A stretch of 53,254 bases of DNA from Clostridiales bacterium DTU073 (GTDB lineage Bacteria > Bacillota > Peptococcia > DRI-13 > DTU073), in the NCBI GenBank assembly GCA_001512665.1, contig LFSF01000015.1:27951-81204 (forward strand), written 5' to 3'. Shown here in pieces: positions 1 through 10,112 of this stretch (its first letter is position 1; each line of letters begins with the position of its first letter). The notes under the pieces were generated by a model. The model was not told the origin of the DNA. It saw only the letters and a list, made by a program, of their open reading frames with translations, and did not search any database. Position numbers and translations under genes: made by a program.

Positions 1-1626
1 GCTGACGGCAGTGGCAGTGCGTTTACAGCCACAACAACAGTAACAGGAAATACAACCCTATACGCAAAGTGGACAATCAAGCAGTATACACTAACTTATA
101 CAGCGGGTTCCAATGGCAGTATTACTGGGACCAAGACCCAGACCGTCAATCATGGTGCCAGCGGGTCGGCAGTAACAGCAGTGCCGAATACGGGTTATCA
201 CTTTGTGAAATGGTCTGACGGCTCAACTGCTAACCCGCGTACAGATACCAATGTAACCGGTGATATATCAGTGACGGCAGAATTTGCGATTAATACCTAT
301 ACAGTTACTTTTGACAAAAACGGGGGAGATACAGAAGCAAATCCGCAAACCAAGACAGTGACACATGGCGGGAATGTGGGCACTCTGCCCACCGCACCCA
401 CCAAAACAGGCTGTACCTTTACCGGCTGGAATACTCAAGTTAACGGCAGTGGTGACGAATTTACAGAAGATACACCGGTGACAGGTAACATTACCGTATA
501 TGCGCAGTGGGTAGTTAATGTAACCGGAGTTAGCCTGAATAAGAGTTCGATAACCTTGGCGGTAGGGGCGTCAGAGACGTTGGTGGCGACAGTATCGCCC
601 TCTAATGCGACGAATAAAAATGTGACATGGAGTAGTAGTAATACAAATGTTGCTACGGTAAATAGTAGTGGAACAGTGACGGCAAAAGCTGCCGGAACAG
701 CAACGATTACTGTAAAAACAGTTGATGGAGGAAAAACTGCGACCTGTACTGTGTCAGTACCATATGTAATGGGTGCATCTTGGACAGTAGGACCAGACAC
801 TCCTTTAACCAGACTTGGTGATGCAGTAGGAAAAACTCCGGGAGCTGACTTTGATAATATCTATCCGTGGAGTGAGATGACGACACTTACACAAAATGGA
901 CAGACTGTAGTAAAAATACCAAAATTTTATTATAAGCGTACCTATGATGGGACAAAGCATGAATTTTGGATAACGAATACACCCTTGCCAGAATTTAAGC
1001 TACATCCGGCCTTTTTGCGTAATGGTGTTGAAAAACCTTATATTTTCGTCGGGGTAGGCAAATTTTCTGATCCAGGTGGATACACGTCGTGGCAGTGGTG
1101 TCGTCAAACAGCCCAAAGTTACGGCACAGGTTGGGACCTAATGGATATTCAAACCTGGAGTGCTATTCAAATACTTTGGTTGGTTGAATATGCTGATACC
1201 AATAGTCAAAAATTTAGTGCTAATTATCGCGGGATAAATGGATTATGGACTAATCCGGGGCAATATCTTAATGGGATTTATATTAGGAGCGGTAGTGTTT
1301 ATGTTGCGGGGACAAATACAGGCTTAATTGTGGATTATGGAGACTTTATTAAGAACTGGCAATATTCTTCTGATTATGATTGGCTTTTCATACCTAGTGC
1401 CTATAATCCGGATTACCCAACTCATTTTTATACATATATACCTGATATCTTTAACCATGCTAAACAATATTCAACACCGCAGGTGGTCCATGTAGGCTTC
1501 GATTACTACTGCACTCTCTCTAATGAATCTGCCCAATATGAAGCCGGTTTGTTTAAAATGGGAGCAGTTTACGAAGAAAGAAATGGAATCAAGAACCTAG
1601 GCGGGCGTGCCCAATATATCCCTTAA
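1..1626 (+). CDS. Secreted/phage-adhesin-like repeat protein: InlB B-repeat (Flg_new-like) modules, BIG2-like Ig domain, C-terminal tail-tip/C-type-lectin-like domain (5' truncated by window)
   Basis: Frame 1 is open from base 1; 'YTVTFDKNGGDTEANPQTKTVTHGGNVGTLPTAPTKTGCTFTGWNTQ...ITVYAQW' repeat, 'VTGVSLNKSSITLAVGASETLVATVSPSNATNKNVTWSSSNTNVATV' BIG2-like, 'RLGDAVGKTPGADFDNIYPWSEM...' C-terminal domain. Confidence 0.75.
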   Translation, partial: ADGSGSAFTATTTVTGNTTLYAKWTIKQYTLTYTAGSNGSITGTKTQTVNHGASGSAVTAVPNTGYHFVKWSDGSTANPRTDTNVTGDISVTAEFAINTYTVTFDKNGGDTEANPQTKTVTHGGNVGTLPTAPTKTGCTFTGWNTQVNGSGDEFTEDTPVTGNITVYAQWVVNVTGVSLNKSSITLAVGASETLVATVSPSNATNKNVTWSSSNTNVATVNSSGTVTAKAAGTATITVKTVDGGKTATCTVSVPYVMGASWTVGPDTPLTRLGDAVGKTPGADFDNIYPWSEMTTLTQNGQTVVKIPKFYYKRTYDGTKHEFWITNTPLPEFKLHPAFLRNGVEKPYIFVGVGKFSDPGGYTSWQWCRQTAQSYGTGWDLMDIQTWSAIQILWLVEYADTNSQKFSANYRGINGLWTNPGQYLNGIYIRSGSVYVAGTNTGLIVDYGDFIKNWQYSSDYDWLFIPSAYNPDYPTHFYTYIPDIFNHAKQYSTPQVVHVGFDYYCTLSNESAQYEAGLFKMGAVYEERNGIKNLGGRAQYIP

Positions 1627-1675
1627 AACAAGTAGGGGACGGGAGGTGTTCAACCCCCTCCCCACTTTTGTTTTA
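1627..1675 (+). terminator. Rho-independent terminator-like hairpin
   Basis: GTAGGGGACGGGAGG...CCCCCTCCCCAC imperfect stem followed by TTTTGTTTTA right after the stop codon. Confidence 0.6.
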
Positions 1676-1781
1676 TTTCAAACCTTGTGTGTGTAATGGC
1701 TGAGCAAATAAGTTTTGCTTGATTTTTTATATTAAAGTGATATCATTATTATATAAAAATGATAAAAGAGGAGTGCTATCT

Positions 1782-2624
1782 ATGAAGGAAAAAATAGTAT
1801 GGAGGATTAATGGTTTTGTTGCCCTCGTCTTGATGTTGCTGCTTTTAGCCGGTTTGATTTACAGCTTTATCAGATTAGAGTTTGTTTTGGGTAGTGTCTT
1901 GACGTTTGTTTTTATTGTCGTTGCGGCGGGATTGCAAATAGTTCAACCTAATCAATCCGCAGTATTAACCTTTTTCGGGAGATATGTGGGGAGTATACGT
2001 GAAGCAGGTTTTTGGTTTACGATTCCTTTTTGTGTAAGTAAAAAAGTATCCTTACGCGTCCGCAATTTCAATACCGAAAAAATCAAGGTCAATGATGTGG
2101 AGGGAAATCCCATTGAGATTGCGGCGGTGAATGTCATTAAAGTTGTAGATGCTGCTAAGGCTGCCTTTGATGTAGATGACTATGAGGAATTTGTGAAGAT
2201 TCAAAGTGAGGCTGCTTTAAGACATGTGGCCACAAAGTATCCCTATGATATTTTTGAGGAAAATGGCAGTTCATTAAGAGCAAACACCGAAGAAGTTGCT
2301 GCGGAAATTGCCACTGAATTGCAGAATCGTCTAGCTTTAGCAGGTGTTGAAGTAATTGAGGCTCGTCTAACTCATCTTGCTTATGCTACGGAAATTGCTA
2401 GTGCCATGTTACAACGTCAACAGGCCACAGCAATTATTGCTGCCCGTCAGAAGATTGTGGAAGGCGCAGTAGGGATGGCTCAGATGGCGATTGAGCAATT
2501 ACTGCGGGATGGGACGGTAGAACTTGACGAAGAACGGAAAGTAGCGATGGTTAACAACTTATTAGTAGCAATTGTTTCCGACCGGTCTGCCCAACCAGTA
2601 CTTAATACCGGTTCATTATATTAA
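1782..2624 (+). CDS. SPFH/band-7 domain membrane protein
   Basis: N-terminal TM segments, '[29 protein letters not shown]' band-7 signature; ATG at 1782 after GAGGAGTG. Confidence 0.85.
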   Translation: MKEKIVWRINGFVALVLMLLLLAGLIYSFIRLEFVLGSVLTFVFIVVAAGLQIVQPNQSAVLTFFGRYVGSIREAGFWFTIPFCVSKKVSLRVRNFNTEKIKVNDVEGNPIEIAAVNVIKVVDAAKAAFDVDDYEEFVKIQSEAALRHVATKYPYDIFEENGSSLRANTEEVAAEIATELQNRLALAGVEVIEARLTHLAYATEIASAMLQRQQATAIIAARQKIVEGAVGMAQMAIEQLLRDGTVELDEERKVAMVNNLLVAIVSDRSAQPVLNTGSLY

Positions 2625-2647
2625 TGAGCTATTGATGAGTTGGTCTT

Positions 2648-2845
2648 ATGGCTAAAAAAAAGAGCTTTTTGATTAGGATAGAACCGCAATTATATGAGGT
2701 CTTGGAGCGCTGGGCAGCAGATGAATTTCGCAGTGTGAATGCACAGATAGAATACCTTTTACGGGAAAGTGTACGAAAAGCAGGACGTTTGTCTGTAGGA
2801 AGCAAAAAACAGGAAAGAGATGACCTGGGAGAAAAGGATAAATAA
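2648..2845 (+). CDS. Small Arc/RHH-like DNA-binding protein
   Basis: '[41 protein letters not shown]' ribbon-helix-helix pattern. Confidence 0.7.
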   Translation: MAKKKSFLIRIEPQLYEVLERWAADEFRSVNAQIEYLLRESVRKAGRLSVGSKKQERDDLGEKDK

Positions 2846-2951
2846 GATAAAGAAAAATAGACCGGTACTGGTACGGGTCTATTTTTTATGGAATCAGTAA
2901 TTAAAAACAGTGAATAATAATAGAAAAATAAAGGATTAATAATTCAAGAGA

Positions 2952-3662
2952 ATGAAGGAGAAAAAAATGGCCTGTTATATCGGGATTACTTGCGGCTGGG
3001 AGGAAAAAAAGAACTGGCATAAGCTCCATGATGAGTACGTCTGTGCGGTAAATGCAGTGGGCGGAGTGCCTTTTTTGTTACCTAGTCTTGATTCTCCGGA
3101 ATTAGTTGCTGTATATTATAACCAGTTGGATGGCTTTATTTTTACCGGGGGGAGTGACCTTGATCCTCATTATTTTGGCGAGGAACCACAGGAGAATTTG
3201 GGTGAGATAACTCCTCAGAGGGATGCTTTTGAAATGGCTTTAGTGCGTCTGGTTTTAGCAGGAAACAAACCGGCGTTGGGTGTCTGCCGGGGGCTTCAGC
3301 TTTTAAATGTGGCAGCAGGCGGCACATTATATCAGGACTTAAAAGGTGTTAGTGATTTAATGCATAATCAGCAGGCACCTCGTTGGTATCCTGTTCATAC
3401 AGTGCAGGTAGAGCAAGATAGCAGGTTGTTCAGATTGGCTGGGCAGGAATCTTTCTTAGTGAATAGTTTTCATCATCAGGCGATTCGTCAGTTGGGGCAA
3501 GGTTTTAGAGCTGTAGCTTGGAGTAAAGACGGTTTAATTGAGGCGATGGAGTCTACCGGCGATAAAAAGATTATGGCTGTACAGTGGCATCCTGAATGCA
3601 ATTGGTCCAGTGACCGCATTTCTTTGTCACTATTTAAAAATCTTGTAGAGAGTGCTCGTTAA
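2952..3662 (+). CDS. Gamma-glutamyl-gamma-aminobutyrate hydrolase-family (peptidase C26) protein
   Basis: 'GVCRGLQLLNVAAGGTLYQDL' nucleophile elbow; 'VQWHPE' motif. Confidence 0.85.
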   Translation: MKEKKMACYIGITCGWEEKKNWHKLHDEYVCAVNAVGGVPFLLPSLDSPELVAVYYNQLDGFIFTGGSDLDPHYFGEEPQENLGEITPQRDAFEMALVRLVLAGNKPALGVCRGLQLLNVAAGGTLYQDLKGVSDLMHNQQAPRWYPVHTVQVEQDSRLFRLAGQESFLVNSFHHQAIRQLGQGFRAVAWSKDGLIEAMESTGDKKIMAVQWHPECNWSSDRISLSLFKNLVESAR

Positions 3663-3689
3663 TGGAGAGAATAAGGAGGATATACGAAT

Positions 3690-4703
3690 ATGGAAACCGT
3701 AAAATTAGCAGAAGTAACCAGAGGCAGCCTGGTAGAAAGCATCCATCGCGGGGCTGTTGCGGTGGTGGATACAAAAGGTAAACTCTTGGCTTCAGCAGGT
3801 AATCCGCAATATCTTACTTATTTTCGTTCTGCCGCGAAACCGATACAGGCTATACCTGTGCTTGAAAGTGGTGCTGCTCAGTATTTTGGTCTTGACTTAC
3901 AAGAGCTTGCCATTTTGACCGGATCACATAATGGTGAAGTGCAGCATACGGATACAGTTTTGGCGATTTTACGAAAAATAGGCTTAGGTGAGGAATATTT
4001 GCAGTGTGGGGTCCATGAGCCTTTACATAAACCCAGTCGGGATGCGTTGTTGTCTAAAGGATTAAAGCCGACATCATTACATAATACATGCTCAGGTAAG
4101 CATGCAGGAATGTTGACTTTGGCTAAATATCGGGGTGTATCTTTAGAGAATTATTTTCGACCGGAACACCCGGTTCAACAGGAAATGTTGAGAACGGTAG
4201 CGGAAATGGCCGGCGTAACACCTGAGCAAATACCGGTGGGAATTGACGGATGTGGAGTTCCTGTTTTCGGACTGCCCTTGGAGAAAATGGCCTATGCCTA
4301 TGCCCGGATATCTGCATCGGAGGATAACGGTTTAACGGAGACCAGAAAGGAAGCATGTCATCTCATCAAAAAAGCAATGACTACACATCCTTTCATGGTG
4401 GGCGGTACGAATCGTTTTGATACGGAGTTACTTGCAGTTGCCGGAGGGAAACTAATTGCGAAGTTTGGGGCAGAGGCTGTATATTGTGTAGGTATAGCGG
4501 AAAAAGGCTGGGGGATAGCCATAAAGGTGGAAGATGGTAACTTAAGGGCCTTGCCTCCTGTAGTTCTTGCCGTCTTAGAACAGTTAGAGGTATTAACAAG
4601 CGAGGAAAAAGAAATACTCTCTGATTATCGGCAAAGGAGGTTAACTAACCATCGGGGAGATATTATTGGTGAAATAAGAGCAGTTGTTTCACTGGAACAC
4701 TGA
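3690..4703 (+). CDS. Asparaginase II family protein
   Basis: 'SAAKPIQAIPVLESGAA', 'LTGSHNGE', 'HNTCSGKHAGML', 'GIDGCGVPVFGLPL' are characteristic of the Asparaginase_II family. Confidence 0.85.
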   Translation: METVKLAEVTRGSLVESIHRGAVAVVDTKGKLLASAGNPQYLTYFRSAAKPIQAIPVLESGAAQYFGLDLQELAILTGSHNGEVQHTDTVLAILRKIGLGEEYLQCGVHEPLHKPSRDALLSKGLKPTSLHNTCSGKHAGMLTLAKYRGVSLENYFRPEHPVQQEMLRTVAEMAGVTPEQIPVGIDGCGVPVFGLPLEKMAYAYARISASEDNGLTETRKEACHLIKKAMTTHPFMVGGTNRFDTELLAVAGGKLIAKFGAEAVYCVGIAEKGWGIAIKVEDGNLRALPPVVLAVLEQLEVLTSEEKEILSDYRQRRLTNHRGDIIGEIRAVVSLEH

Positions 4704-4813
4704 ACTTAACACTAAATCAGATAATAAGAGTAAATGTTTAAAAAGATTAAATGATAAAGAGATTTAAATGATTAGTTTTGTTAGTCAATAATTTAAATAT
4801 TAAGGAGAAGCAA

Positions 4814-7000
4814 ATGGTACTGGAGATAAATTTTACAGAAAGACTGGCTCAAGAATTGAATTGGTCACTGCAGGGAATTAGACAGGCTGTGCAGTTATTG
4901 GAGGAAGGGAATACAATTCCTTTTATCGCTCGCTATCGCAAAGAAGCTACGGGCGAAATGGATGAAGAAACATTGCGTCGCTTGGCGGAAAGACTGGAGT
5001 ATCTACAAAACTTAGCTAAACGTAAAGAAGAGGTAGTTCGTTTAATTGGTGAACAAGGGAAACTAACAGCGGAATTAGAAAAGGAAATCGTGTCTGCAGA
5101 AACATTGCAGGTTATAGAGGACCTTTATCGACCTTTTCGACCGAAAAGGACTACCCGGGCAAGTGTGGCCAGAGAAAAGGGTTTAGAACCTTTAGCCAAG
5201 TTAATTGCAGATCAGAATTTAAGCAAAACAAAGGATAGTTCGGACATAGCCACTTTAGCGCTTGAGTACATTAATCCGGATTTAGAGGTAAATACTGTGG
5301 AAGAAGCTTTAGCCGGGGCGAGAGATATTCTCGCCGAAGAGATTGCTGATGACCCGGGATTGCGAGGAATTGTAAGAGAAATAATTTCTAAACGAGGGCT
5401 TGTAGTGACTAAGGCGCTATTAAAAGAAGAAGAATTCAATTTAACACCTTATGCGATGTATGCAGAGTATCAAGAGCCACTGCGGACTATACCACCACAC
5501 CGTATTTTGGCGCTTAATCGGGGGGAAAAGGAGAAAGTACTTCAGGTTAAACTTGCTCTTCCCGAAGAGGAAATCATCTCAAAATTATGGCAATGTGTTC
5601 TTACTAATCCGGCAAGTTTGGGAACTGAGCAGTTTAAGGAAGCTGTAGCTGATGGCATACGTCGCTTACTTTTGCCCAGTTTGGAAAGGGAAGTTCGTAA
5701 AGAACTGACGGAAAAGGCAGAAGAACAGGCAATAATGGTGTTTTCCCGAAATTTAAGAAATTTATTATTACAGCCACCGGTAAGAGGACAGGTTGTTTTA
5801 GGGATAGATCCAGGCTTCCGTACCGGGTGTAAATTAGCAGTAGTTAATGATACCGGTAAACTGCTGGAAATTGGGGTAATCTATCCCCATCCGCCTCAGA
5901 AACAGGAACAGGCAGCGAGACAAAAGTTAAAGGAATTGCTTAACAAATGGCAGGTTACGGCCATTGCTATAGGTAATGGGACAGCTTCACGAGAGACAGA
6001 GGTATTTGTGGCGAAATTTCTTAAGGAGGAAGGCTTGGACATAAAATATACTATTGTCAGTGAAGCGGGTGCTTCGGTTTATTCAGCGTCAAAACTAGCG
6101 CGCGAAGAATTTCCGGATCTTGATTTATCTTACCGGAGTGGTGTTTCTATCGCTCGGAGAGTTCAGGATCCTTTGGCTGAATTGGTAAAGATTAATCCTC
6201 AATCGATTGGTGTGGGGCAATATCAGCATGATGTGAATGCCAAAAAACTCAGTCAGGCTTTGGAAGGTGTGGTAGAATCTTGTGTTAATACGGTAGGTGT
6301 AGAATTAAATACCGCTTCCCCTGCTTTATTACAGTATGTAGCAGGGTTAAGCCCGTCTGTGGCTAGAGCAATTGTGGAGAGACGTGAGAGTAAAGGCAAA
6401 TATCGGTTGAGGAAAGAATTATTGTCCGTTCCGCGTTTGGGGGAGCGTACCTTTCAGCAATGCTCCGGTTTTTTGAGGATCGCTGAGGGAGATAATCCTT
6501 TGGAAAACACACCTGTTCACCCGGAGTCGTATGAATTGGCTGAGCAAATATTGTCTATGGTTGGTTTTAAGGTAGAGGACCTTTTAAATAAAGAAACAGA
6601 GATTCGGGAAGCTTTAGAAGCATTAGATTATCAGGAAGTTGCGCAAGAACTAGGAGCGGGGGTTCCTACGGTAAAAGATATTATTGAGGCTTTACAAAGA
6701 CCGGGACGTGATCCGCGAGAAGATTTGCCACCCGTATTCTTTCGTCAAGATGTCCTTTCTTTGGAGGATCTTACGGATGGAATGATCTTAATGGGGATAG
6801 TTAGAAATGTTGTAGATTTTGGAGCTTTTGTAGATATTGGGGTAGAGCAAGATGGACTCATCCATTTGTCTCAGTTAAGTCATAAATTTATTAAACATCC
6901 CTTGGAGGTAATCTCCGTAGGTGATGTGGTAAAGGTAAAGGTTATACAGATAGATCGTGCGAGAAGCAGGATTGGGTTGACCATGAAAAATGTGGAGTAG
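4814..7000 (+). CDS. tex: Tex-like RNA-binding transcriptional accessory protein
   Basis: 'GNTIPFIARYRKEATGEMDEE', 'GIDPGFRTGCKLAVV', C-terminal S1 domain 'GMILMGIVRNVVDFGAFVDIGVEQDGLIHLSQLS'; ATG 4814 after AAGGAGAAGCAA. Confidence 0.95.
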   Translation: MVLEINFTERLAQELNWSLQGIRQAVQLLEEGNTIPFIARYRKEATGEMDEETLRRLAERLEYLQNLAKRKEEVVRLIGEQGKLTAELEKEIVSAETLQVIEDLYRPFRPKRTTRASVAREKGLEPLAKLIADQNLSKTKDSSDIATLALEYINPDLEVNTVEEALAGARDILAEEIADDPGLRGIVREIISKRGLVVTKALLKEEEFNLTPYAMYAEYQEPLRTIPPHRILALNRGEKEKVLQVKLALPEEEIISKLWQCVLTNPASLGTEQFKEAVADGIRRLLLPSLEREVRKELTEKAEEQAIMVFSRNLRNLLLQPPVRGQVVLGIDPGFRTGCKLAVVNDTGKLLEIGVIYPHPPQKQEQAARQKLKELLNKWQVTAIAIGNGTASRETEVFVAKFLKEEGLDIKYTIVSEAGASVYSASKLAREEFPDLDLSYRSGVSIARRVQDPLAELVKINPQSIGVGQYQHDVNAKKLSQALEGVVESCVNTVGVELNTASPALLQYVAGLSPSVARAIVERRESKGKYRLRKELLSVPRLGERTFQQCSGFLRIAEGDNPLENTPVHPESYELAEQILSMVGFKVEDLLNKETEIREALEALDYQEVAQELGAGVPTVKDIIEALQRPGRDPREDLPPVFFRQDVLSLEDLTDGMILMGIVRNVVDFGAFVDIGVEQDGLIHLSQLSHKFIKHPLEVISVGDVVKVKVIQIDRARSRIGLTMKNVE

Positions 7001-7089
7001 AATAGTGTAACGTGTTATAATTTAAATACTATTTAATGGTTATGAAAAATTATTAAAGCTGTGGAATTTAGACTGGAGGAATAAGTTTG

Positions 7090-8250
7090 ATGATTACGGC
7101 GTTAATTAATGGCCGAATTTATACAATGGCGGGAAAAGTATGGGAAAAAGGGATGCTACTTTTTGAGAAGGGCAAGATAACGGCAGTTGGTGATGTGGTT
7201 AAGATACCTCAGGAGGCAGAAGTAATTGATTTACAAGGAAAAACTGTTTTGCCTGGTTTTATTGATGCTCATACTCATTTAGGCGTTTTAGAAGAAATAT
7301 ATCAAGAAGAGGGCGATGATTTAAACGAATACACGGAACCTGTTACTCCAGAGTTGAGAGCACTTGATGCAGTTAATCCTCTGGATATTGCATTCCGGGA
7401 CGCGGTTAGCGGAGGGGTAACTACAGTGATGACCGGGCCCGGTAGTGCCAATGTCCTCGGGGGAACTAATCTGGTCATGAAAACGGCAGGACAAAGTTTT
7501 GAGGAAATGATTTTGTTGGCTCAGGCCGGTTTGAAAACAGCTTTTGGTGAGAATCCAAAGCGGATATTCAGTGAGCAAAAAAAAGCACCATGTACACGGA
7601 TGGGAATAGCAGCCCTTTTACGTCAAGCATTGACTGATGCTCAAGATTATCAAGCAAAGAAGGAAAAAGCCGCTTCGTCCGGAGAGGTTTTTGAGCGGGA
7701 TTTAGGTTTGGAAAATTTAACTTTAGTGTTGGAGAAAAAAATCCCCTTAATTGTTCATGCACATCGTGCCGATGACATTCTTACGGCGATGCGCATTACT
7801 GATGAATTTGGTGTAGAGATGGTTTTGGTGCATGGTACGGAAGCCCAAAAAGTTATTTCCGAATTAAAAAAAAGAAATATCTCTGTAGTAGTGGGACCAA
7901 CTCTCTCCGGCAGATCAAAGGTGGAACTGGCGGAAATTACTTGGCAGACTGCAGTTAGTTTATATCAGGCGGGAGTTTTGGTAGGGATCACTACGGACCA
8001 TTCAGTAATTCCGGTACAATATTTGCCGCTTTGTGCTGCTTTGGCGGTCAGGAACGGGATGGCAGAAGAAGCGGCTTTAGAAGCAATTACAATTAATCCC
8101 GCACGCATACTAAAATTAGACAAGAGAATTGGCAGTTTGGAAGTAGGTAAGGATGCGGATATAGTAGTAATGTCGGGACATCCCTTAGATTGGCGTACAG
8201 TTGTAGAAAGGGTATATATTAATGGGAAAATAGTTTATGATAAGATATAA
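7090..8250 (+). CDS. Amidohydrolase (imidazolonepropionase-like)
   Basis: 'VLPGFIDAHTHLG', 'LIVHAHRADDI', 'TTDHSVIP', 'GSLEVGKDADIVV'. Confidence 0.88.
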   Translation: MITALINGRIYTMAGKVWEKGMLLFEKGKITAVGDVVKIPQEAEVIDLQGKTVLPGFIDAHTHLGVLEEIYQEEGDDLNEYTEPVTPELRALDAVNPLDIAFRDAVSGGVTTVMTGPGSANVLGGTNLVMKTAGQSFEEMILLAQAGLKTAFGENPKRIFSEQKKAPCTRMGIAALLRQALTDAQDYQAKKEKAASSGEVFERDLGLENLTLVLEKKIPLIVHAHRADDILTAMRITDEFGVEMVLVHGTEAQKVISELKKRNISVVVGPTLSGRSKVELAEITWQTAVSLYQAGVLVGITTDHSVIPVQYLPLCAALAVRNGMAEEAALEAITINPARILKLDKRIGSLEVGKDADIVVMSGHPLDWRTVVERVYINGKIVYDKI

Positions 8251-8273
8251 TCAATTTATTTTAAAGGAAGTAG

Positions 8274-8768
8274 ATGGTGATATTGTATAGTTTTGAATCG
8301 TATTCAACAGAGGATACGGTGGCTTTGGCCGAAAAACTAGGGAGAAAACTACAAGGTGGAGAAGTATTAGCCCTGGAAGGTGATTTAGGGGCAGGTAAAA
8401 CTCATTTTGTGAAAGGCTTGGCTAAGGGTTTAGGGGCGAAGGATACTGTAACGAGTCCCACTTTTACTCTGCTTCACCTTTATGAGGGCAGAATACCTTT
8501 AGCTCATTTTGATGTTTACCGATTACCTTTCCCTGAGGCTTTTGAAGAATTAGGCTACGAAGAATATTTTTCAGGGTCCGGTGTCACAGCAATTGAGTGG
8601 AGTGATTTGATTGCTCCTTTTTTACCGGCTGAATATTTACAGATTAAGATTACTCGTGTGTATCGGCAGGAGACGGGTGAAGGTCGTTTGATTAGCTTTA
8701 ATCCACATGGTGAGTCTATGGAAACGCTGGTAAAGGAGTTGGTTTTAAATGAAAGTTCTGGGCATTGA
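8274..8768 (+). CDS. tsaE: tRNA t6A biosynthesis ATPase TsaE
   Basis: 'LALEGDLGAGKTHFVKGLAKGLG', 'VTSPTFTLLHLYEG', 'HFDVYRL'. Confidence 0.93.
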   Translation: MVILYSFESYSTEDTVALAEKLGRKLQGGEVLALEGDLGAGKTHFVKGLAKGLGAKDTVTSPTFTLLHLYEGRIPLAHFDVYRLPFPEAFEELGYEEYFSGSGVTAIEWSDLIAPFLPAEYLQIKITRVYRQETGEGRLISFNPHGESMETLVKELVLNESSGH

Positions 8769-9453
8769 AAGTTCGTCACCTGTGGCTTCGGTAGCCTTGG
8801 TCTCTGAGGAGAAGCTGTGGGGAGAGATGACCTTAAATATTGGTTTGACTCATTCCGAACAACTCTTACCCTTAATTGATGAACTGTTACACCAGGTCAA
8901 GGTTGACATTTCTGAAATAGAGGGGATTGCTATTTCCGGAGGTCCTGGCTCTTTTACCGGTTTAAGGATTGGGATGGCTACAGCTAAGGGTTTGGCGCAA
9001 GGTCTCAATAAACCGCTGGTTAGTATTCCTACCTTATTAGCTTTAGCTTATCAGCAGGTAGGTTGTTCGGGATTAGTAGCACCGGTCTTGAATGCCCGCA
9101 GAAATGAGGTATATACGGCGTTATTTAGATTTAGCGGTGTGGAATATCAGCAGGTGGAGGATGATCAGGCGATTAATCCTCAATTATGGGCAGAAAAGCT
9201 TGCTGATTATGGAGAGCCTATTTTATTTACAGGCGATGGAGCAACAATTTATGCAGATGTTTGGCAGGAGAGTCTCGGGGAAAAGGCTGTAATTATTCCC
9301 GGTATTTTTCAATTGGCACGGGGAGCAAGCGTTGCTGAGCTAGGTCTGCGCAAGTTATTAAAAGGAGAAGAGGATGAAGTTTTTACGCTGAAGCCTCTGT
9401 ATATTCGTTCTTCTGAGGCTGAAAGGAAGTTGAAGACATCTGTTAAGTCTTGA
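8749..9453 (+). CDS. tsaB: tRNA t6A biosynthesis protein TsaB
   Basis: 'KVLGIESSSPVASVAL', 'ISGGPGSFTGLRIGMATAKGLA', 'PVLNARRNEVYTALF'; overlaps tsaE. Confidence 0.93.
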   Translation: MKVLGIESSSPVASVALVSEEKLWGEMTLNIGLTHSEQLLPLIDELLHQVKVDISEIEGIAISGGPGSFTGLRIGMATAKGLAQGLNKPLVSIPTLLALAYQQVGCSGLVAPVLNARRNEVYTALFRFSGVEYQQVEDDQAINPQLWAEKLADYGEPILFTGDGATIYADVWQESLGEKAVIIPGIFQLARGASVAELGLRKLLKGEEDEVFTLKPLYIRSSEAERKLKTSVKS

Positions 9454-9563
9454 ACAGACACATTATTTGTGTTAGGTTTAAGCATAGTGTTGTAGATTTT
9501 GCAAGTAAAATTTTGCTGTGTGGATTTAAGTAAAGAGGTGCAGGTAAGTAAAGAGGTGTATTT

Positions 9564-10031
9564 ATGGCTCTGAATACAAAGTATCTTTTGCGACCGATGG
9601 AAGAGAAAGATATACCGCAGGTTGTAGAGATTGAAAAACAGTCGTTCTCCTGTCCCTGGTCACCGTATGCTTTTAAGTGTGAATTAGCAGACAATGAATT
9701 TGCGTATTATTTAGTCGTAACTACAGAAGATAACCAAGAATTAGTCTTAGGTTATGGTGGGATGTGGCTGATCATTGATGAGTCCCATATTACGAATATT
9801 GCTATTGCTCCGGAGCATCGTGGGAAAAAATTGGGTGAGCTTCTTATGGGGGGGTTGGAGGCATTAGCGTTGCAAAAAGGTGCGTTACGAATGACATTAG
9901 AGGTACGGGTTTCTAACGAAAAAGCTCAGACCCTTTATAAAAGAAGAGGATTTGTTCCTTCCGGGATTCGTCCTAATTATTATGCTTTGGAAAATGAAGA
10001 TGCCCTTATTATGTGGAAGGAATTTTTCTGA
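9564..10031 (+). CDS. rimI: Ribosomal protein S18 alanine N-acetyltransferase (GNAT)
   Basis: 'IEKQSFSCPWSPYAF', 'ITNIAIAPEHRGKKLGELLMGGLEALA'; between tsaB and tsaD. Confidence 0.9.
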   Translation: MALNTKYLLRPMEEKDIPQVVEIEKQSFSCPWSPYAFKCELADNEFAYYLVVTTEDNQELVLGYGGMWLIIDESHITNIAIAPEHRGKKLGELLMGGLEALALQKGALRMTLEVRVSNEKAQTLYKRRGFVPSGIRPNYYALENEDALIMWKEFF

Positions 10032-10112
10032 TCTTTTTTCGTTTTTAGTTAAACATATTATTTAATAATAATGATGATGATGATGGTATGTAAGGCAAAG
10101 TGAGGTTAGATT

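Noticed and set aside
435-800. 121-aa ORF on - strand
   Set aside because: Antisense shadow of the BIG2/InlB repeat CDS; low-complexity translation, no RBS or family match.
10062-10095. Poly-His-like minus ORF and ATG/GAT microsatellite (aataataatgatgatgatgatgg)
   Set aside because: Short trinucleotide run in the rimI-tsaD intergenic region; no further support for function.
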